Below, one piece after another: positions 1-8,754 of a DNA stretch of 64,000 nucleotides (position 1 is its first letter; the number at the start of each line of letters is the position of its first letter). The stretch is from Streptomyces sp. Edi2 (GTDB lineage Bacteria > Actinomycetota > Actinomycetes > Streptomycetales > Streptomycetaceae). Position numbers and translations under genes: made by a program. The notes under the pieces are model-generated. The model had not been told where the DNA came from and searched no databases. It saw only the letters and a program-made list of their open reading frames with translations. The stretch spans positions 8,519,501-8,583,500 of the forward strand of contig NZ_JBEJGX010000003.1 in NCBI RefSeq assembly GCF_040253635.1, read 5' to 3'.

Positions 1-800
1 ACCGGCTGGCCGTAGAGCGCGGTCGGGATGCGGTTTCCGCTGAGCCGGTTGTCCTCGTCGAAGGTGAGCAGCAGCAGGCTGTTGTGGGTCTTGGCCCAGT
101 CCGCATAGCTCTTGAGGTGGTCCTTCAGCCAGGTGTCACCGCTGGCGACCGAGCAGTCGTGCATATCGCTGCACAGATTCGGCACGACGAAGGAGACGGT
201 CGGCAGCGTCGAGAAGTCGGAGGGAAACGCGTCGAAGGTGTGCGCCGAGCCGGTGGAGACATTGCCGAAGCCGAACCACGGGTTGTGCTTCTGCGCGTAC
301 TTGCCGCTCTTGCAGGTGGTGGACCCCTCGGACGGCAGCGACTCGTTGTAGCTCGCCCAGGACTTGCCGGCCGCCGTCAGCTCCGAGGCGAGGTTCGGGG
401 CGTCGCTGAACCCCGGGTCGACGCAGCTGTCGTCGGTGACGCCCTGGGTGTCACCGGAGAAGAGGGCGTAGTAGTTGGGCTGGCTGGGGTGGGTCTCGGC
501 GTAGGACGCAGTGAGACTGGCACCCCCGGAGGCCAGGGAGTTGATGTACGGGGCGCCGGAGCTGCCGATCACCTGGCCGTAGGCGTGGTTCTCGAAGACC
601 ACCACGACCACATGGTCGGGGGTGGGCACGGCGGCCGCGGCCGGCTCGGCGCCGAAGCCGTTGCCCGCCCAGACGCCGAGTCCGGTGGTGGCGAGGGCGA
701 ACGCCCCGGCGAGCGCGGTGACTTTGCGACGGCGGGAGCGTCGGATGCGGTGGGAGGAGGGGGACGCTGCGGCGGAGGGGGACGCGGAGGGGGCAGGCAC
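1..800 (-). CDS. secreted phosphoesterase (acid phosphatase-like), C-terminus beyond window edge
   Basis: The frame starts at a GTG (800-798) with GGAG six bases upstream and runs off the window at base 1, so about 266 codons are visible. The first 55 residues hold basic residues (RRSRRRK) followed by a hydrophobic Ala/Leu stretch, which reads as a signal peptide. The mature part opens with DHVVVVVFENHAYG, continues with ETHPSQPNYYALFSGD and reaches a LLTFDED block near the edge. This is the arrangement of the phosphoesterase family of the alkaline-phosphatase-like superfamily (acid phosphatase/phospholipase C type), where such Asp/Asn residues bind metal. It probably releases phosphate outside the cell; the substrate cannot be read. 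It points away from purB/mug on the same strand, about 110 bases past mug, and may have its own promoter. Confidence 0.8.
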   Translation of the reverse strand, partial: MPAPSASPSAAASPSSHRIRRSRRRKVTALAGAFALATTGLGVWAGNGFGAEPAAAAVPTPDHVVVVVFENHAYGQVIGSSGAPYINSLASGGASLTASYAETHPSQPNYYALFSGDTQGVTDDSCVDPGFSDAPNLASELTAAGKSWASYNESLPSEGSTTCKSGKYAQKHNPWFGFGNVSTGSAHTFDAFPSDFSTLPTVSFVVPNLCSDMHDCSVASGDTWLKDHLKSYADWAKTHNSLLLLTFDEDNRLSGNRIPTALYGQP

Positions 801-908
801 AGGAGTCTCCGTAGGGGAGTGGGGGCTGCGCGGGCGGCGTCAGAGTAGAGCCGTCAGATAGGCATGTACATGCCTTCAAGGTGACGGCCGGCCGAACGGC
901 GGACGACC

Positions 909-1466
909 TTATGCGCCCTCGCCCTCCGCGAACGCCGCCGCGCGCAGCCGCCCGTACTCCTCCGCCAGGGTCGCCGGCGTCCAGTGGGCGTTGAGCCCGC
1001 TCGGGTTGGGCAGTGCCCAGATGCGGGTGGCGCCCAGGGTGCGTTCCTGGGGGCCGATCTTGGCGTGTTTGTCGTCGAAGGCGACGCGATAGGCCGTGAC
1101 GCCCGCGACGGCGAGCCAGCGCGGGCGTAGCCGGGCCACCTTCTCGGCCAGCAGCCGGCCGCCCTCGCGGTACTCGTCCGCGGTCAGCTCGTCGGCCCTG
1201 GCGGTCGCCCGGGCCACGACGTTGGTGATGCCGAGGCCGTGGGTGAGGAGTTCTTCCTGCTCGGCGGGCCGGAACTGGCGCGGGGTGAACCCGGCGGCGT
1301 GCAGGGCCGGCCAGAAGCGGTTGCCGGGGCGGGCGAAGTGGTGGCCGGTGGCCGCCGTCATCAGCCCGGGGTTGATACCGCAGAAGAGCACGCGAAGGCC
1401 GCTCGCGGCCACGTCGGGGACGAGGCGGTCGCGAGCGGCTTCCAGCTCTTCGGGGGTGAAACGCAC
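909..1466 (-). CDS. mug: G/U mismatch-specific uracil/thymine DNA glycosylase
   Basis: 185 residues. GINPG at 30-34 and NPSGLN at 154-159 are the two active-site blocks of the MUG/TDG branch of the uracil-DNA glycosylase superfamily. The Asn in the first block positions the catalytic water and the second block contacts the opposing strand. The enzyme removes uracil, thymine or etheno-cytosine mispaired with guanine at the start of base excision repair. Length fits the family. It begins 11 bases after the purB stop on the same strand, so it is probably the second gene of a purB-mug operon. The ATG at 1466 is the only sensible start. Confidence 0.9.
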   Translation of the reverse strand: MRFTPEELEAARDRLVPDVAASGLRVLFCGINPGLMTAATGHHFARPGNRFWPALHAAGFTPRQFRPAEQEELLTHGLGITNVVARATARADELTADEYREGGRLLAEKVARLRPRWLAVAGVTAYRVAFDDKHAKIGPQERTLGATRIWALPNPSGLNAHWTPATLAEEYGRLRAAAFAEGEGA

Positions 1467-1477
1467 GGTGCCTCGGG

Positions 1478-2920
1478 TCAGAGGATCGAGCCGGGGGTGT
1501 ACGCCGCGGCCTCCGGGTGCTGCTTGGCGATCTCCTCGATCCGGGCGACGACGGACGCCACCTGGTCTGCCGCCGCGCCGGTGAAGGAGAGCTTGTCCGC
1601 CATCAGGGCGTCCAACTGTGCCTTGTCCAGCGGGATCCGCGCATCCGCGGCCAGCTTGTCCAGCAGCTCGTTGCGCTCCGCGCCCTGCTCACGCATGGCC
1701 AGCGCCGACGCGACCGCGTTCTCCTTGATCGCCTCGTGCGCCTCCTCACGGCCCACACCGGCGCGTACGGCGCCCATCAGCACCTTCGTGGTGGCGAGGA
1801 AGGGCAGGTAGCGGTCCAGCTCGCGGGCGATGACGGCGGGGAAGGCGCCGAACTCGTCGAGCACGGTCAGGAACGTCTCCAGCAGGCCGTCCAGCGCGAA
1901 GAACGAGTCCGGCAGCGCGACCCGGCGCACCACCGAGCAGGACACATCGCCCTCGTTCCACTGGTCACCGGAGAGCTCACCGGCCATCGAGGCGTAGCCG
2001 CGCAGGATCACCATCAGGCCGTTGACGCGCTCGCAGGAGCGGGTGTTCATCTTGTGCGGCATCGCCGAGGAGCCGACCTGGCCGGGCTTGAAGCCCTCGG
2101 TGACCAGCTCGTGCCCGGCCATCAGCCGGATGGTCTTGGCCAGCGAGGACGGGGCGGCGGCCAGCTGCACCAGCGAGGTCACCACGTCGTAGTCGAGCGA
2201 GCGCGGGTAGACCTGGCCGACGGAGGTGAAGGCCTGGCCGAAGCCGAGGTGCCCGGCGATCCGCTGCTCCAGGTCGGCGAGCTTGGCGGTGTCACCGCCG
2301 AGCAGGTCGAGCATGTCCTGGGCGGTGCCGACCGGGCCCTTGATGCCGCGCAGCGGGTAGCGGGAGAGCAGGTCTTCCAGCCGCGCGTACGCCACCAGCA
2401 GCTCGTCCGCGGCGGTCGCGAAGCGCTTGCCGAGCGTGGTGGCCTGCGCTGCGACGTTGTGCGAGCGGCCCGCCATCACCAGCTCGGCGTGCTGGCCGGC
2501 CAGCGAGCCCAGGCGCGCGAGCACGGCGACCGTACGGTCGCGCATCAGTTCCAGGGACAGCCGCACCTGCAGCTGCTCGACGTTCTCCGTCAGGTCGCGG
2601 GAGGTCATGCCCTTGTGGACCTGCTCATGGCCGGCGAGGGCGTTGAACTCCTCGATGCGGGCCTTGACGTCGTGCCGGGTGACCTTCTCACGCTCGGCGA
2701 TGGAGGCCAGGTCGACGGTCTCCAGGACGCGCTCGTAGTCGGCGAGCGCCTGCTCGGGGACCTCCACCCCCAGGTCCTTCTGCGCGCGCAGCACGGCGAG
2801 CCACAGCTTCCGCTCCAGCTTGACCTTGTACTCGGGGGACCACAGCACGGCCAGCTCCGCGGAGGCGTAGCGGCCGGCCAGGACATTGGGGATGCGAGGC
2901 TTCGCAGACACAGCAGTCAC
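1478..2920 (-). CDS. purB: adenylosuccinate lyase
   Basis: 480 residues from a GTG at 2920-2918. The open frame extends further upstream, but that part has no family similarity. The protein is a fumarase/aspartase superfamily enzyme. The signature GSSAMPHKMN lies near residue 283 in the mobile catalytic loop, HDVKA and TSRDLTENV blocks are in the N-terminal third, and AGRSHNVAAQ carries the general acid/base His. It converts SAICAR to AICAR and adenylosuccinate to AMP in purine synthesis. The region upstream (2921-3117) holds a possible promoter, and the integrase remnant ends there. Codon use is typical of the housekeeping genes here. Confidence 0.96.
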   Translation of the reverse strand: MTAVSAKPRIPNVLAGRYASAELAVLWSPEYKVKLERKLWLAVLRAQKDLGVEVPEQALADYERVLETVDLASIAEREKVTRHDVKARIEEFNALAGHEQVHKGMTSRDLTENVEQLQVRLSLELMRDRTVAVLARLGSLAGQHAELVMAGRSHNVAAQATTLGKRFATAADELLVAYARLEDLLSRYPLRGIKGPVGTAQDMLDLLGGDTAKLADLEQRIAGHLGFGQAFTSVGQVYPRSLDYDVVTSLVQLAAAPSSLAKTIRLMAGHELVTEGFKPGQVGSSAMPHKMNTRSCERVNGLMVILRGYASMAGELSGDQWNEGDVSCSVVRRVALPDSFFALDGLLETFLTVLDEFGAFPAVIARELDRYLPFLATTKVLMGAVRAGVGREEAHEAIKENAVASALAMREQGAERNELLDKLAADARIPLDKAQLDALMADKLSFTGAAADQVASVVARIEEIAKQHPEAAAYTPGSIL

Positions 2921-3117
2921 GTGGTGAGAGTCTACTGGCGCTGGAGCATGCACCGGACATTGGGAGTGCCCCCGGCGAGCGAAGCTACTGGTCAGAGCCG
3001 ATTCCGGGTATCGGAGGACCCTTCGCCAGCCCCCGTTCCGCCCGGGTTGAAACCGGATCTTGCCGGACCGTAGGGAGGGGGTAGGGATGGTGCTGAAGCA
3101 GAGCAGGGGAGCTTGAG

Positions 3118-3810
3118 CTAAGCAGCCGCTTGGACCCGAAGGGGCCGGGCAGTCAGACGGTTGACCTGACCCCTGTGGTCCGCCACCTGCTCGTCGAGAA
3201 GGTGGTTGTACGTGCGTCGGATCTCCTTGACGCTGTCGCGGCCCCACAGGGCCACAGTCTCGGGTGGCAGGCCGTTCTGGAGCATCTTCGAGATGTACGT
3301 GTGCCTCGTGTCGTGGAAGGTCGGCAGGGTTCCGCCATTGTGCTTGATCCCGAACTTTCGCAGCGTCGGTTTCCGTGCCCTCTCGTTGAACGTGTCGTTG
3401 CTCAGGAGGTTGCCTTGAGGGTTCCAGAAGAGCGCCTTCGCAGGGCCTCGCCGGCAGGTCTCGATCGTCCGCCCATGGGTCCATAGGGCGGTCTCAGCAG
3501 GAAGCGGCCGGTACCTGGCCTCGTGATGGTTGATGGCTTCCAGCGGGTGATCGGGCATGGGTACGGTTTTCGTGTGGATGCCGCTCTTGCGGCGGTTTGT
3601 CTTCAGCCGGTTGACAAGCATCGGCTTGTACTCGTCTCCTTGGTGCGAAGGGCCTGACGGTGCACCGTCAGTACCCCCTTCTTCCGGCCGATGGCGTCCG
3701 TACACGTGCCGAACGCCTCACCTTGCCTGACGCCGCACCCGAAGCCGAGAAGCGGTATGACCACGTACCTTTCAGGAAAGGCGTCACAGAGGGCCCACGC
3801 CTCGTCATCG
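3118..3810 (-). pseudogene. tyrosine integrase, catalytic-domain remnant with frameshift
   Basis: Two leftward frames together make the C-terminal half of a phage/ICE-type tyrosine recombinase. The upstream frame (about 3810-3640) has a PERY...LLGFGCGVRQGEAFG block carrying the first catalytic Arg. The downstream frame (about 3660-3118) has HDTRHTYISKMLQNG with the H-x-x-R motif and ends RRTYNHLLDEQ with a Tyr in the nucleophile position. The frame changes near 3640-3660, and the N-terminal SAM-like DNA-binding domain is missing. It looks like the end of a lost integrative element beside purB. No tRNA attachment site is visible. Confidence 0.7.
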
Positions 3811-4274
3811 GTAGTCGCGCACCAGGGCCTCGCCGAGGCCGCCCATGACACCGCTGAGGACGATCGCGGCCATGACCGGGGAGACGACGTCGGCGGCCTG
3901 CTGGAAGGCCTGGAGCGGCTTCCTTGCCACGGGTAGGACAGGCGGAAGCCGACGAGCAGCCCTGCCTCCGCCTCGGTGAGCCGGTAGCCGTCGTCGGCGC
4001 CTACGGCCCGGACTGGTGCACCACCATGCGCGAGGTCCGTCACCGGCTGGAGCAGCCGTACGTGAAGTGCACCGTCGACGGCGATGCTTCGGGCCTCGGA
4101 GACCATGAGGTTCTGGTCCGGTGGGCGACGCCGGAGGAAGCGCAGGCTCGTAAGCGTGCTCAGGCCCAGCGGCAGGTCCCGCTCGTTGCCCTGCTGCGCA
4201 AGCAGGATGCCGCTGCCAAAGCAGCAGCGGAGCGGCAGACCCTGGAGGACGCGGGCCAAGCCGGTCTGTGGTGA
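3805..4274. other. decayed sequence with coding-like fragments on both strands
   Basis: On the minus strand about 45 codons ending at 3805 (VMAAIVLSGVMGGLGEAL region) show strong GC3 bias. On the plus strand a frame ending in TGA at 4272-4274 (with TPEEAQARKRAQAQR) also looks coding in its first half. Neither has a credible start or a family I recognise. They are probably further scraps of the integrated element whose integrase remnant lies next door. Confidence 0.35.
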
Positions 4275-4366
4275 CCGTACGCCTGGCCTGCCCCGATACC
4301 CGGTGATGCCCCCGCCGGAGAGAGGCGTGCACCATGCGCTGGAGGATGCACGGTACGACTGCGTGA

Positions 4367-5083
4367 TGCATCGGACTCGACTCCGAGGGGCTGGCCATCC
4401 AGCACGACGGCACCCGCTTGGTGACGTCCGAATTCGAGCCGTCCGTCCGGCGATACGACCGCCGCGGCAAGCTCCTGGGCCAACTCCCCGTGCCCGAGAA
4501 CCTGACCACGCACCGGATCACCAACCGGACCTTCGAGGGCCTGACGTTGGCCGGCCGAACCCTCACCGCGAGCATGGAAGGGTGGTTGACGACGGACGGC
4601 ACCGACACCCGACGCTTCCAGACTTGGCGGCGCGGGCACCAGGGAGAATTCCGCGTCGACCGCCAGTTTGCGTACATGGGCGACATCGGTTATGGCATCT
4701 CGGAGATCGCGGCAATCGGCGACGGTCGCCTTCTGGTCCTGGAACGGTCATTCAACGACACCGTCGGCTGGACTGCGCACCTCTACGTCGCCGACCCGCG
4801 GCGGGCCACAGACGTCAGCAAGGTGACGGACCTAGCTGACCGGGACCCGCGGGTGCGCATCGCGTCGAAGACGCTGGTCGCCAAGCTGGAGGAGTGCCCC
4901 TCTCTCGACGCGCCAACGAGGTTCCCTGTCCAGGCCGCCCCGCTCGTCGGCAACGTCGAGGGGATGGCGATCACTGGCCGGCGCCATGGAGTTCTGCGTC
5001 TGACGCTTGTTGCTGACGACGACCAGAGCCCGGCCGCGATCACGCGCCTGTACAGGTTGGACGTCCGGTTGCCGCGCCGCTGA
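4367..5083 (+). pseudogene. phytase-like esterase (PF13449 type), 5' end deleted
   Basis: About 238 codons open immediately after an in-frame TGA. The text begins DSEGLAIQHDGTRLVTSE, the middle of an esterase-like-activity-of-phytase domain, followed by FEGLTL, ASMEG, LLVLERSF and a final NVEGMAITG...LVADDDQS...RLYRLDV block. These are successive blades of the family's beta-propeller. The signal peptide and first blades expected in the secreted enzyme are missing, so the gene was probably cut when the neighbouring integrase remnant arrived. A TTG at 4418 could still start a shorter product but has no good ribosome binding site. The C-terminus is intact and followed by a strong hairpin. Confidence 0.65.
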
Positions 5084-5092
5084 CGCCCGTGA

Positions 5093-5141
5093 ACATGGAG
5101 GTGGGCCCGGACCGTTCGTCGGTCCGGGCCCACCTCCATGT
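5093..5141. terminator. bidirectional hairpin terminator
   Basis: A perfect 22-bp stem (5093-5114 with 5120-5141; core GGTGGGCCCGGACCG) with a TTCGT loop lies between two convergent genes ending at 5083 and 5156. No U-tract follows, as is usual for Streptomyces terminators. Confidence 0.85.
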
Positions 5142-5155
5142 CGGGGGAGGCCGGT

Positions 5156-5728
5156 TCATGTCACCAGGAAGGCCGCCGCGGTCGTCGCGCCCAGCGAGGC
5201 GCCTGCCACGGTCTGAGCGACGGTGTGGTACGTCAGCGCCACCCGGGACCAGCACACGGCCGCCGTCAGCAGATAGGCGAGCAGCCACCACGGGGAGTGG
5301 ACGACGGCGAGCAGCGCGGGTACCGCGGACGCCACCGCCGAGTCGACGCTTATCTTCCAGACCGTGTTCACCGTGAGGAGGACGACAGTCATCGCCCACA
5401 GGGCGAGCATGGCGACGAGGATGCCGGCCGGTGCGCGGCCGAGGACCATGACGAGGGAGCCGCAGCCGATCGACGCCAGGATGACGAAGAAGATCGGAGC
5501 CCGCTTCGCGCGGTCCACCACGTGCCGGTCGCCCCAAGTGCCGCGCGTCCGTTCCCACTCGATGTACCCCGCGGGGATGAGCCCGGCGCAGAGCGCGCCG
5601 AGCAGACCCCAGGGGATGCCGGTCCAGTCGCCTGCAGCGGCCAGGCCGATGCCGACCATGCCGGCCACGAGGACGTTGCGGGGCTGGAGAATGTCGGTGA
5701 CGGTCCGGGCCGTTGTGGTTTCGCTCAT
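5156..5728 (-). CDS. PAP2-like integral membrane protein with degenerate motif
   Basis: 190 residues with about five or six hydrophobic segments. Near the C-terminus is SRVALTYHTVAQTVAG, which follows the third PAP2 phosphatase motif (SR-x5-H-x3-D) except that the final Asp is Gln. The first two PAP2 motifs are not seen. It may therefore be a fold relative without phosphatase activity. Its start overlaps the stop of the upstream gene by four bases (ATGA, 5725-5728), so translation is probably coupled. It is the last gene of the XRE/ImmA/MAB_1171c cassette, and the hairpin at 5093 terminates the transcript. Confidence 0.7.
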   Translation of the reverse strand: MSETTTARTVTDILQPRNVLVAGMVGIGLAAAGDWTGIPWGLLGALCAGLIPAGYIEWERTRGTWGDRHVVDRAKRAPIFFVILASIGCGSLVMVLGRAPAGILVAMLALWAMTVVLLTVNTVWKISVDSAVASAVPALLAVVHSPWWLLAYLLTAAVCWSRVALTYHTVAQTVAGASLGATTAAAFLVT

Positions 5729-6927
5729 GCGGCTGCCTCCGTGGTCGTGAGTAGGGTCTGCACCTGGGCCGTGCTGCTCTTCCCGTATGCCTTGGCCACT
5801 TGGCGCAGCCAGGCGACCTCTCCGTCCTGGTCGACGGCCGCGGGCTGTTCGAACGCCGCGACCGGGCCCGGGGGCGCTCCTCCCGCCTTGGCCGCGAGCG
5901 CGGCCTTGATCCAGTACGCCTGGGCGGCAGCACCGTGGGCGGCCCTCTCCTTGGCGGCAGCCATCAGGTCGTCGGGGACGTGATGGCGCAGTTTCTCGAT
6001 CGCGTCGGCGACATCATGGACCCCCCGGTCGAGCTGGAGCACGGCGTCCATGTCGCGGCGTGTCAGCTCCCGGTACCGGGAGCGCGGCGGCTCCATCGGG
6101 ATGCTGGGGAAGGCTGCCATCAGCTCCCGCCACATCGGGTACAGGCGCGCGAGGGCCCACCAGGCGCGGGCACGGCGGAGGCCCGCCTCCGAGGCGGGGA
6201 TCGACACGCCGAGCGCGAACAGCACAAAGAGGAGGAGCTGCATCGCCTCGGTGGAGGACTCGATTTGGTGGGCGACGGCGTAGCTGGGCTGGTTGGCGAG
6301 CCAGACCCACATGGCCAGCATGCGGCCGAAGGCGTACAGGACGCCGAGCACCATGGCGAGGGCCATCATGCCCAGGCCGACGCGCAGCAGCCCGCGCCTC
6401 TCGCGGCGGAACGCCCCGGCCCACTGGTAAAGGCAGAGGGCGGACGCAGAGCCCAGGTAAATGTAGAAGACGCTCATATAGGCGGTGGCGCCCCACTGCC
6501 CGGCGTGATCGCTGACGAAGTGGTCGCTCGGTACCGACCGGTCGACGACCGTGAAGAACATGACGGTCATCAGGGCGAAGGAGGCGAGAGCCGTCTTGGT
6601 CGCCACGCGCTGCATGACGCGGGCCACGCGCACGGCACGGGCCATCTCGCCGTCGGCGGGGTACTTCCCGTAGACCGCGACGATGTAGTACATGATCGCC
6701 AAGATCGCCGCGCCGGCCGAGTAGTGCTTGAGCAGAGTCGAGGCGTCCGTGATCGAGCTGTTGTTGAGCCCGATGCGGACGATCTCCGTCTTGGCCCACA
6801 GGGCGATGGAAAAGCCCACGAAGCAGCCCCAGAGGCTTCTTCGGCGGGCGTCGGAACCGCCAAGCGCACGCCAGACGGCGACGGCGGTCATCAGAGCGGC
6901 TACGAGGTAGCCGGCAATGTCGAGCAC
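5725..6927 (-). CDS. MAB_1171c-type (DUF6545) multi-pass membrane protein
   Basis: 400 residues. The first 240 hold about seven hydrophobic helices. The last 160 are soluble and basic, including RYRELTRRDMDAV and a helical HDVADAIEKLRHHVP region. The layout matches the actinobacterial MAB_1171c family called a putative transporter, whose role is unknown. It starts 16 bases after the stop of the ImmA-like gene and overlaps the PAP2-like gene by ATGA, so the set is one transcription unit. Family assignment rests on overall layout and gene company rather than a catalytic motif. Confidence 0.75.
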   Translation of the reverse strand: MLDIAGYLVAALMTAVAVWRALGGSDARRRSLWGCFVGFSIALWAKTEIVRIGLNNSSITDASTLLKHYSAGAAILAIMYYIVAVYGKYPADGEMARAVRVARVMQRVATKTALASFALMTVMFFTVVDRSVPSDHFVSDHAGQWGATAYMSVFYIYLGSASALCLYQWAGAFRRERRGLLRVGLGMMALAMVLGVLYAFGRMLAMWVWLANQPSYAVAHQIESSTEAMQLLLFVLFALGVSIPASEAGLRRARAWWALARLYPMWRELMAAFPSIPMEPPRSRYRELTRRDMDAVLQLDRGVHDVADAIEKLRHHVPDDLMAAAKERAAHGAAAQAYWIKAALAAKAGGAPPGPVAAFEQPAAVDQDGEVAWLRQVAKAYGKSSTAQVQTLLTTTEAAA

Positions 6928-6943
6928 GAGGGTGGTCCTTCAG

Positions 6944-7531
6944 TTACGAGCGGCGGAAGAGGCTGCGAAGACGGCGCCCTGTGCGGTATCCGCCGCCGGC
7001 GGGCCGGGACAGGGTGTCGCCCAGGCGGCCAAGCACGTCGTCGCTCGGAAGTTCGCGGGCCATGCGGGGAATGAGGGAAGCGCCCACTTCGGCGATCCGC
7101 TCCTCCAAGGTGCGGTAGTTGGAGCGTGCCTGCACGGTGACCTTGCCCGCCATGACGCGCTTGACCAGGTCCGGACCGAAGACAGGCAGCAGCGCCCTGA
7201 GTTCGTCGGGGCTGAGCTGCGTGCCGTGGTCGAGCCACTCGTGGACCAGCTCATGCAGCTTCACGTGCTCGGTCAAGTAGGCCGACGGTCGCTGGCGGTG
7301 GAGAATCACGCTGAAGCCCGTGTCTTTGATCCTCAGCCCGCACGCCGTGCTCGCGGTGATCAACGAGTCAGGGATGGGCTGCATGATGATCCGACGGCCG
7401 CGGGCCCGCTCCATGTTGATCCGCAGTTGCTCCACCGAGAAGGGGCTGGGGATCGGAAGGTCCGCCAACCCGACCTCACACAGCTCCCGTACCTCGCTCA
7501 AAGACGGCTCGGATGAGGGTATGTCCGTCAT
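6944..7531 (-). CDS. ImmA/IrrE-like zinc metalloprotease-type protein
   Basis: 195 residues. KLHELVHEWLDH at 91-102 contains the H-E-x-x-H metal site (H93, E94, H97) of ImmA/IrrE peptidases. The N-terminal part (PIPSPFSVEQLRINMERARG) matches the usual lead-in of actinobacterial members paired with XRE proteins. Known family members cleave or relieve a partner repressor after a signal. Here the partner is probably the XRE protein encoded just upstream, whose stop codon overlaps this start by ATGA (7528-7531). The basic tail (RTGRRLRSLFRRS) could bind nucleic acid or membrane. Confidence 0.75.
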   Translation of the reverse strand: MTDIPSSEPSLSEVRELCEVGLADLPIPSPFSVEQLRINMERARGRRIIMQPIPDSLITASTACGLRIKDTGFSVILHRQRPSAYLTEHVKLHELVHEWLDHGTQLSPDELRALLPVFGPDLVKRVMAGKVTVQARSNYRTLEERIAEVGASLIPRMARELPSDDVLGRLGDTLSRPAGGGYRTGRRLRSLFRRS

Positions 7532-7998
7532 GCCTGCGGTTCCGTCGGATGCTCCTGCGCCTCCTGGCGCGCCTTTTCCACCAGGTCCAGCGCGAAGTTG
7601 AGCAAGTCGGGTGAGAGCCCCCCCTCGGCGATCCCTCGCCCGGCGATCCCGCTGATGCCGCCCGAGCGCTTGTCGACCAGGAAACGGAGCCCGGCGAACA
7701 CTTCTGCCTCAAGCTCCGATTCCGGCTTGAAGAAGCGCCAGTCGCAGTCGAAGCCCAAACCCAGGGCTTGCAGCGTCTCGTCCCGAACCTCGGTGAGTTC
7801 TCCCTTGCGGAGCTTGCCGAAGTAGCTGTGCGACAGGGCGCCCCCGCGGCGCGCCACGGTTCGGCAGAACTCCCGATCGCTCGGGGCTCCGCCGTCGGGG
7901 AACGACTCCTTCAGCAGGTAGGCGATCTTCTCCTGCAAGGTGCGTGGCTCGTCTCTCTCGCCAGCACTCATCTCCGCCCCCAGGCTACTCATGTCCAC
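7528..7998 (-). CDS. XRE-family HTH regulator, first gene of the four-gene cassette
   Basis: 156 residues. After TLQEKIAYLLKESFPDG come a helix-turn-helix (about 35-65, including SDREFCRTVARRGGALSHSYFGKLRKGE) and an acidic helical tail. ATGs exist at 7998, 7992 and 7971; the last (MSAGERDEPRTLQEK) fits the usual length of such proteins, so the true N-terminus may be nine residues shorter. It overlaps the ImmA-like gene by ATGA, a standard pairing in which the protease acts on the XRE repressor. The upstream A/T-rich stretch (about 8095-8145) is a likely promoter/operator. Confidence 0.75.
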   Translation of the reverse strand: MDMSSLGAEMSAGERDEPRTLQEKIAYLLKESFPDGGAPSDREFCRTVARRGGALSHSYFGKLRKGELTEVRDETLQALGLGFDCDWRFFKPESELEAEVFAGLRFLVDKRSGGISGIAGRGIAEGGLSPDLLNFALDLVEKARQEAQEHPTEPQA

Positions 7999-8094
7999 TT
8001 TTGCGTTGTTTGCTTCAATAGCTTCGTCACTCTAGACCACGCCTCCGTGCAGGAGTTCGCCCCCTGTCTATGCTCCGCCCTCGTGATCCGCACG

Positions 8095-8145
8095 ACACTC
8101 ATCCAGCCTGCGTAAACACTGTACGTCACTGTTAACTCAATGACA
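8095..8145 (-). promoter_or_regulatory. candidate promoter/operator of the XRE cassette
   Basis: This is an A/T-rich island in GC-rich sequence, upstream of the leftward cassette. GTAAACA (8113-8119) and TGTTAAC (8131-8137) form an imperfect inverted pair around TGTACGTCAC. No consensus -35/-10 pair could be fixed. Confidence 0.3.
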
Positions 8146-8271
8146 CACAGGGCCGCCTGGAGAGGCAGTGCGCCGGATTTCGCCGCGCCCTGAAGTCGCG
8201 CACGGGTCTGCCCGGCTCGGGGGAGCGGGCAGCCTCGTGCGTCCATTTCGATGCGGTGGAGTGATGGAGGA

Positions 8272-8754
8272 GTGACCATCTCCGACGCAGAGCCTCTGCT
8301 CTGGGCCTCCAGCCTGCGGAACTCCGCGACCAGGCGGAACGCCGACGTGCCACAGGTTCTCCTGCCGAACTCCCTTGAGTTTCGACTCGGCCCCGAAGAT
8401 GCGCCCGCCGAAGCCCTGCGCCGCTCACGCCGGTTCGCCGCAATGGCACTGCCGGCGCTGCTCGGCCCGGTGCTGGACGCGGGAGCTGTCGTCGAGTGGG
8501 TGCTGGGGGTCCTCACGGAGCTGGTCGACGTCACCGCGCGGCATCGCGCAAGCGCGGACCTGGCAGGCCGGATCTCGTGCGACGGAATCCATGCCCTGGT
8601 CGCCGTCGGAGAGATGGATCGGCCCCTGCCGGACCGGAGGCTGAGCCGGCCTGTTCATCGTGCATCGCACGGTCGATGACATCGGCCAGTGCCGTGGCGA
8701 CGAGGCTGGGTACGTGACCTGGGCGGCTGTGTCGGTCCGATCGGGTGCCCAATA
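8272..8754 (+). pseudogene. small unknown protein gene with a frameshift near its 3' end
   Basis: From a GTG at 8272 a frame with good codon bias gives about 120 residues of helical protein (DAEPLLWASSLRN at the start). It then loses coding character near 8635 and stops at 8679. In another frame, about 8646-8754, GLFIVHRTVDDIG and YVTWAAVSV followed by TAG read as the natural C-terminus. A one-base change near 8640 therefore seems to have split the gene. I do not recognise the family. GGAGG lies very close to the GTG, so the start is uncertain. Confidence 0.4.

Noticed and set aside
2957..3010. TTGGGAGTGCCCCCGGCGAG segment resembling a piece of a dispersed Streptomyces repeat
   Set aside because: Only a partial match and no clear palindrome, so not called as a repeat copy.
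2921..3484. In-frame N-terminal extension of PurB by 188 codons
   Set aside because: No similarity to the family, overlaps the integrase remnant, and the GTG at 2920 gives the normal PurB length.
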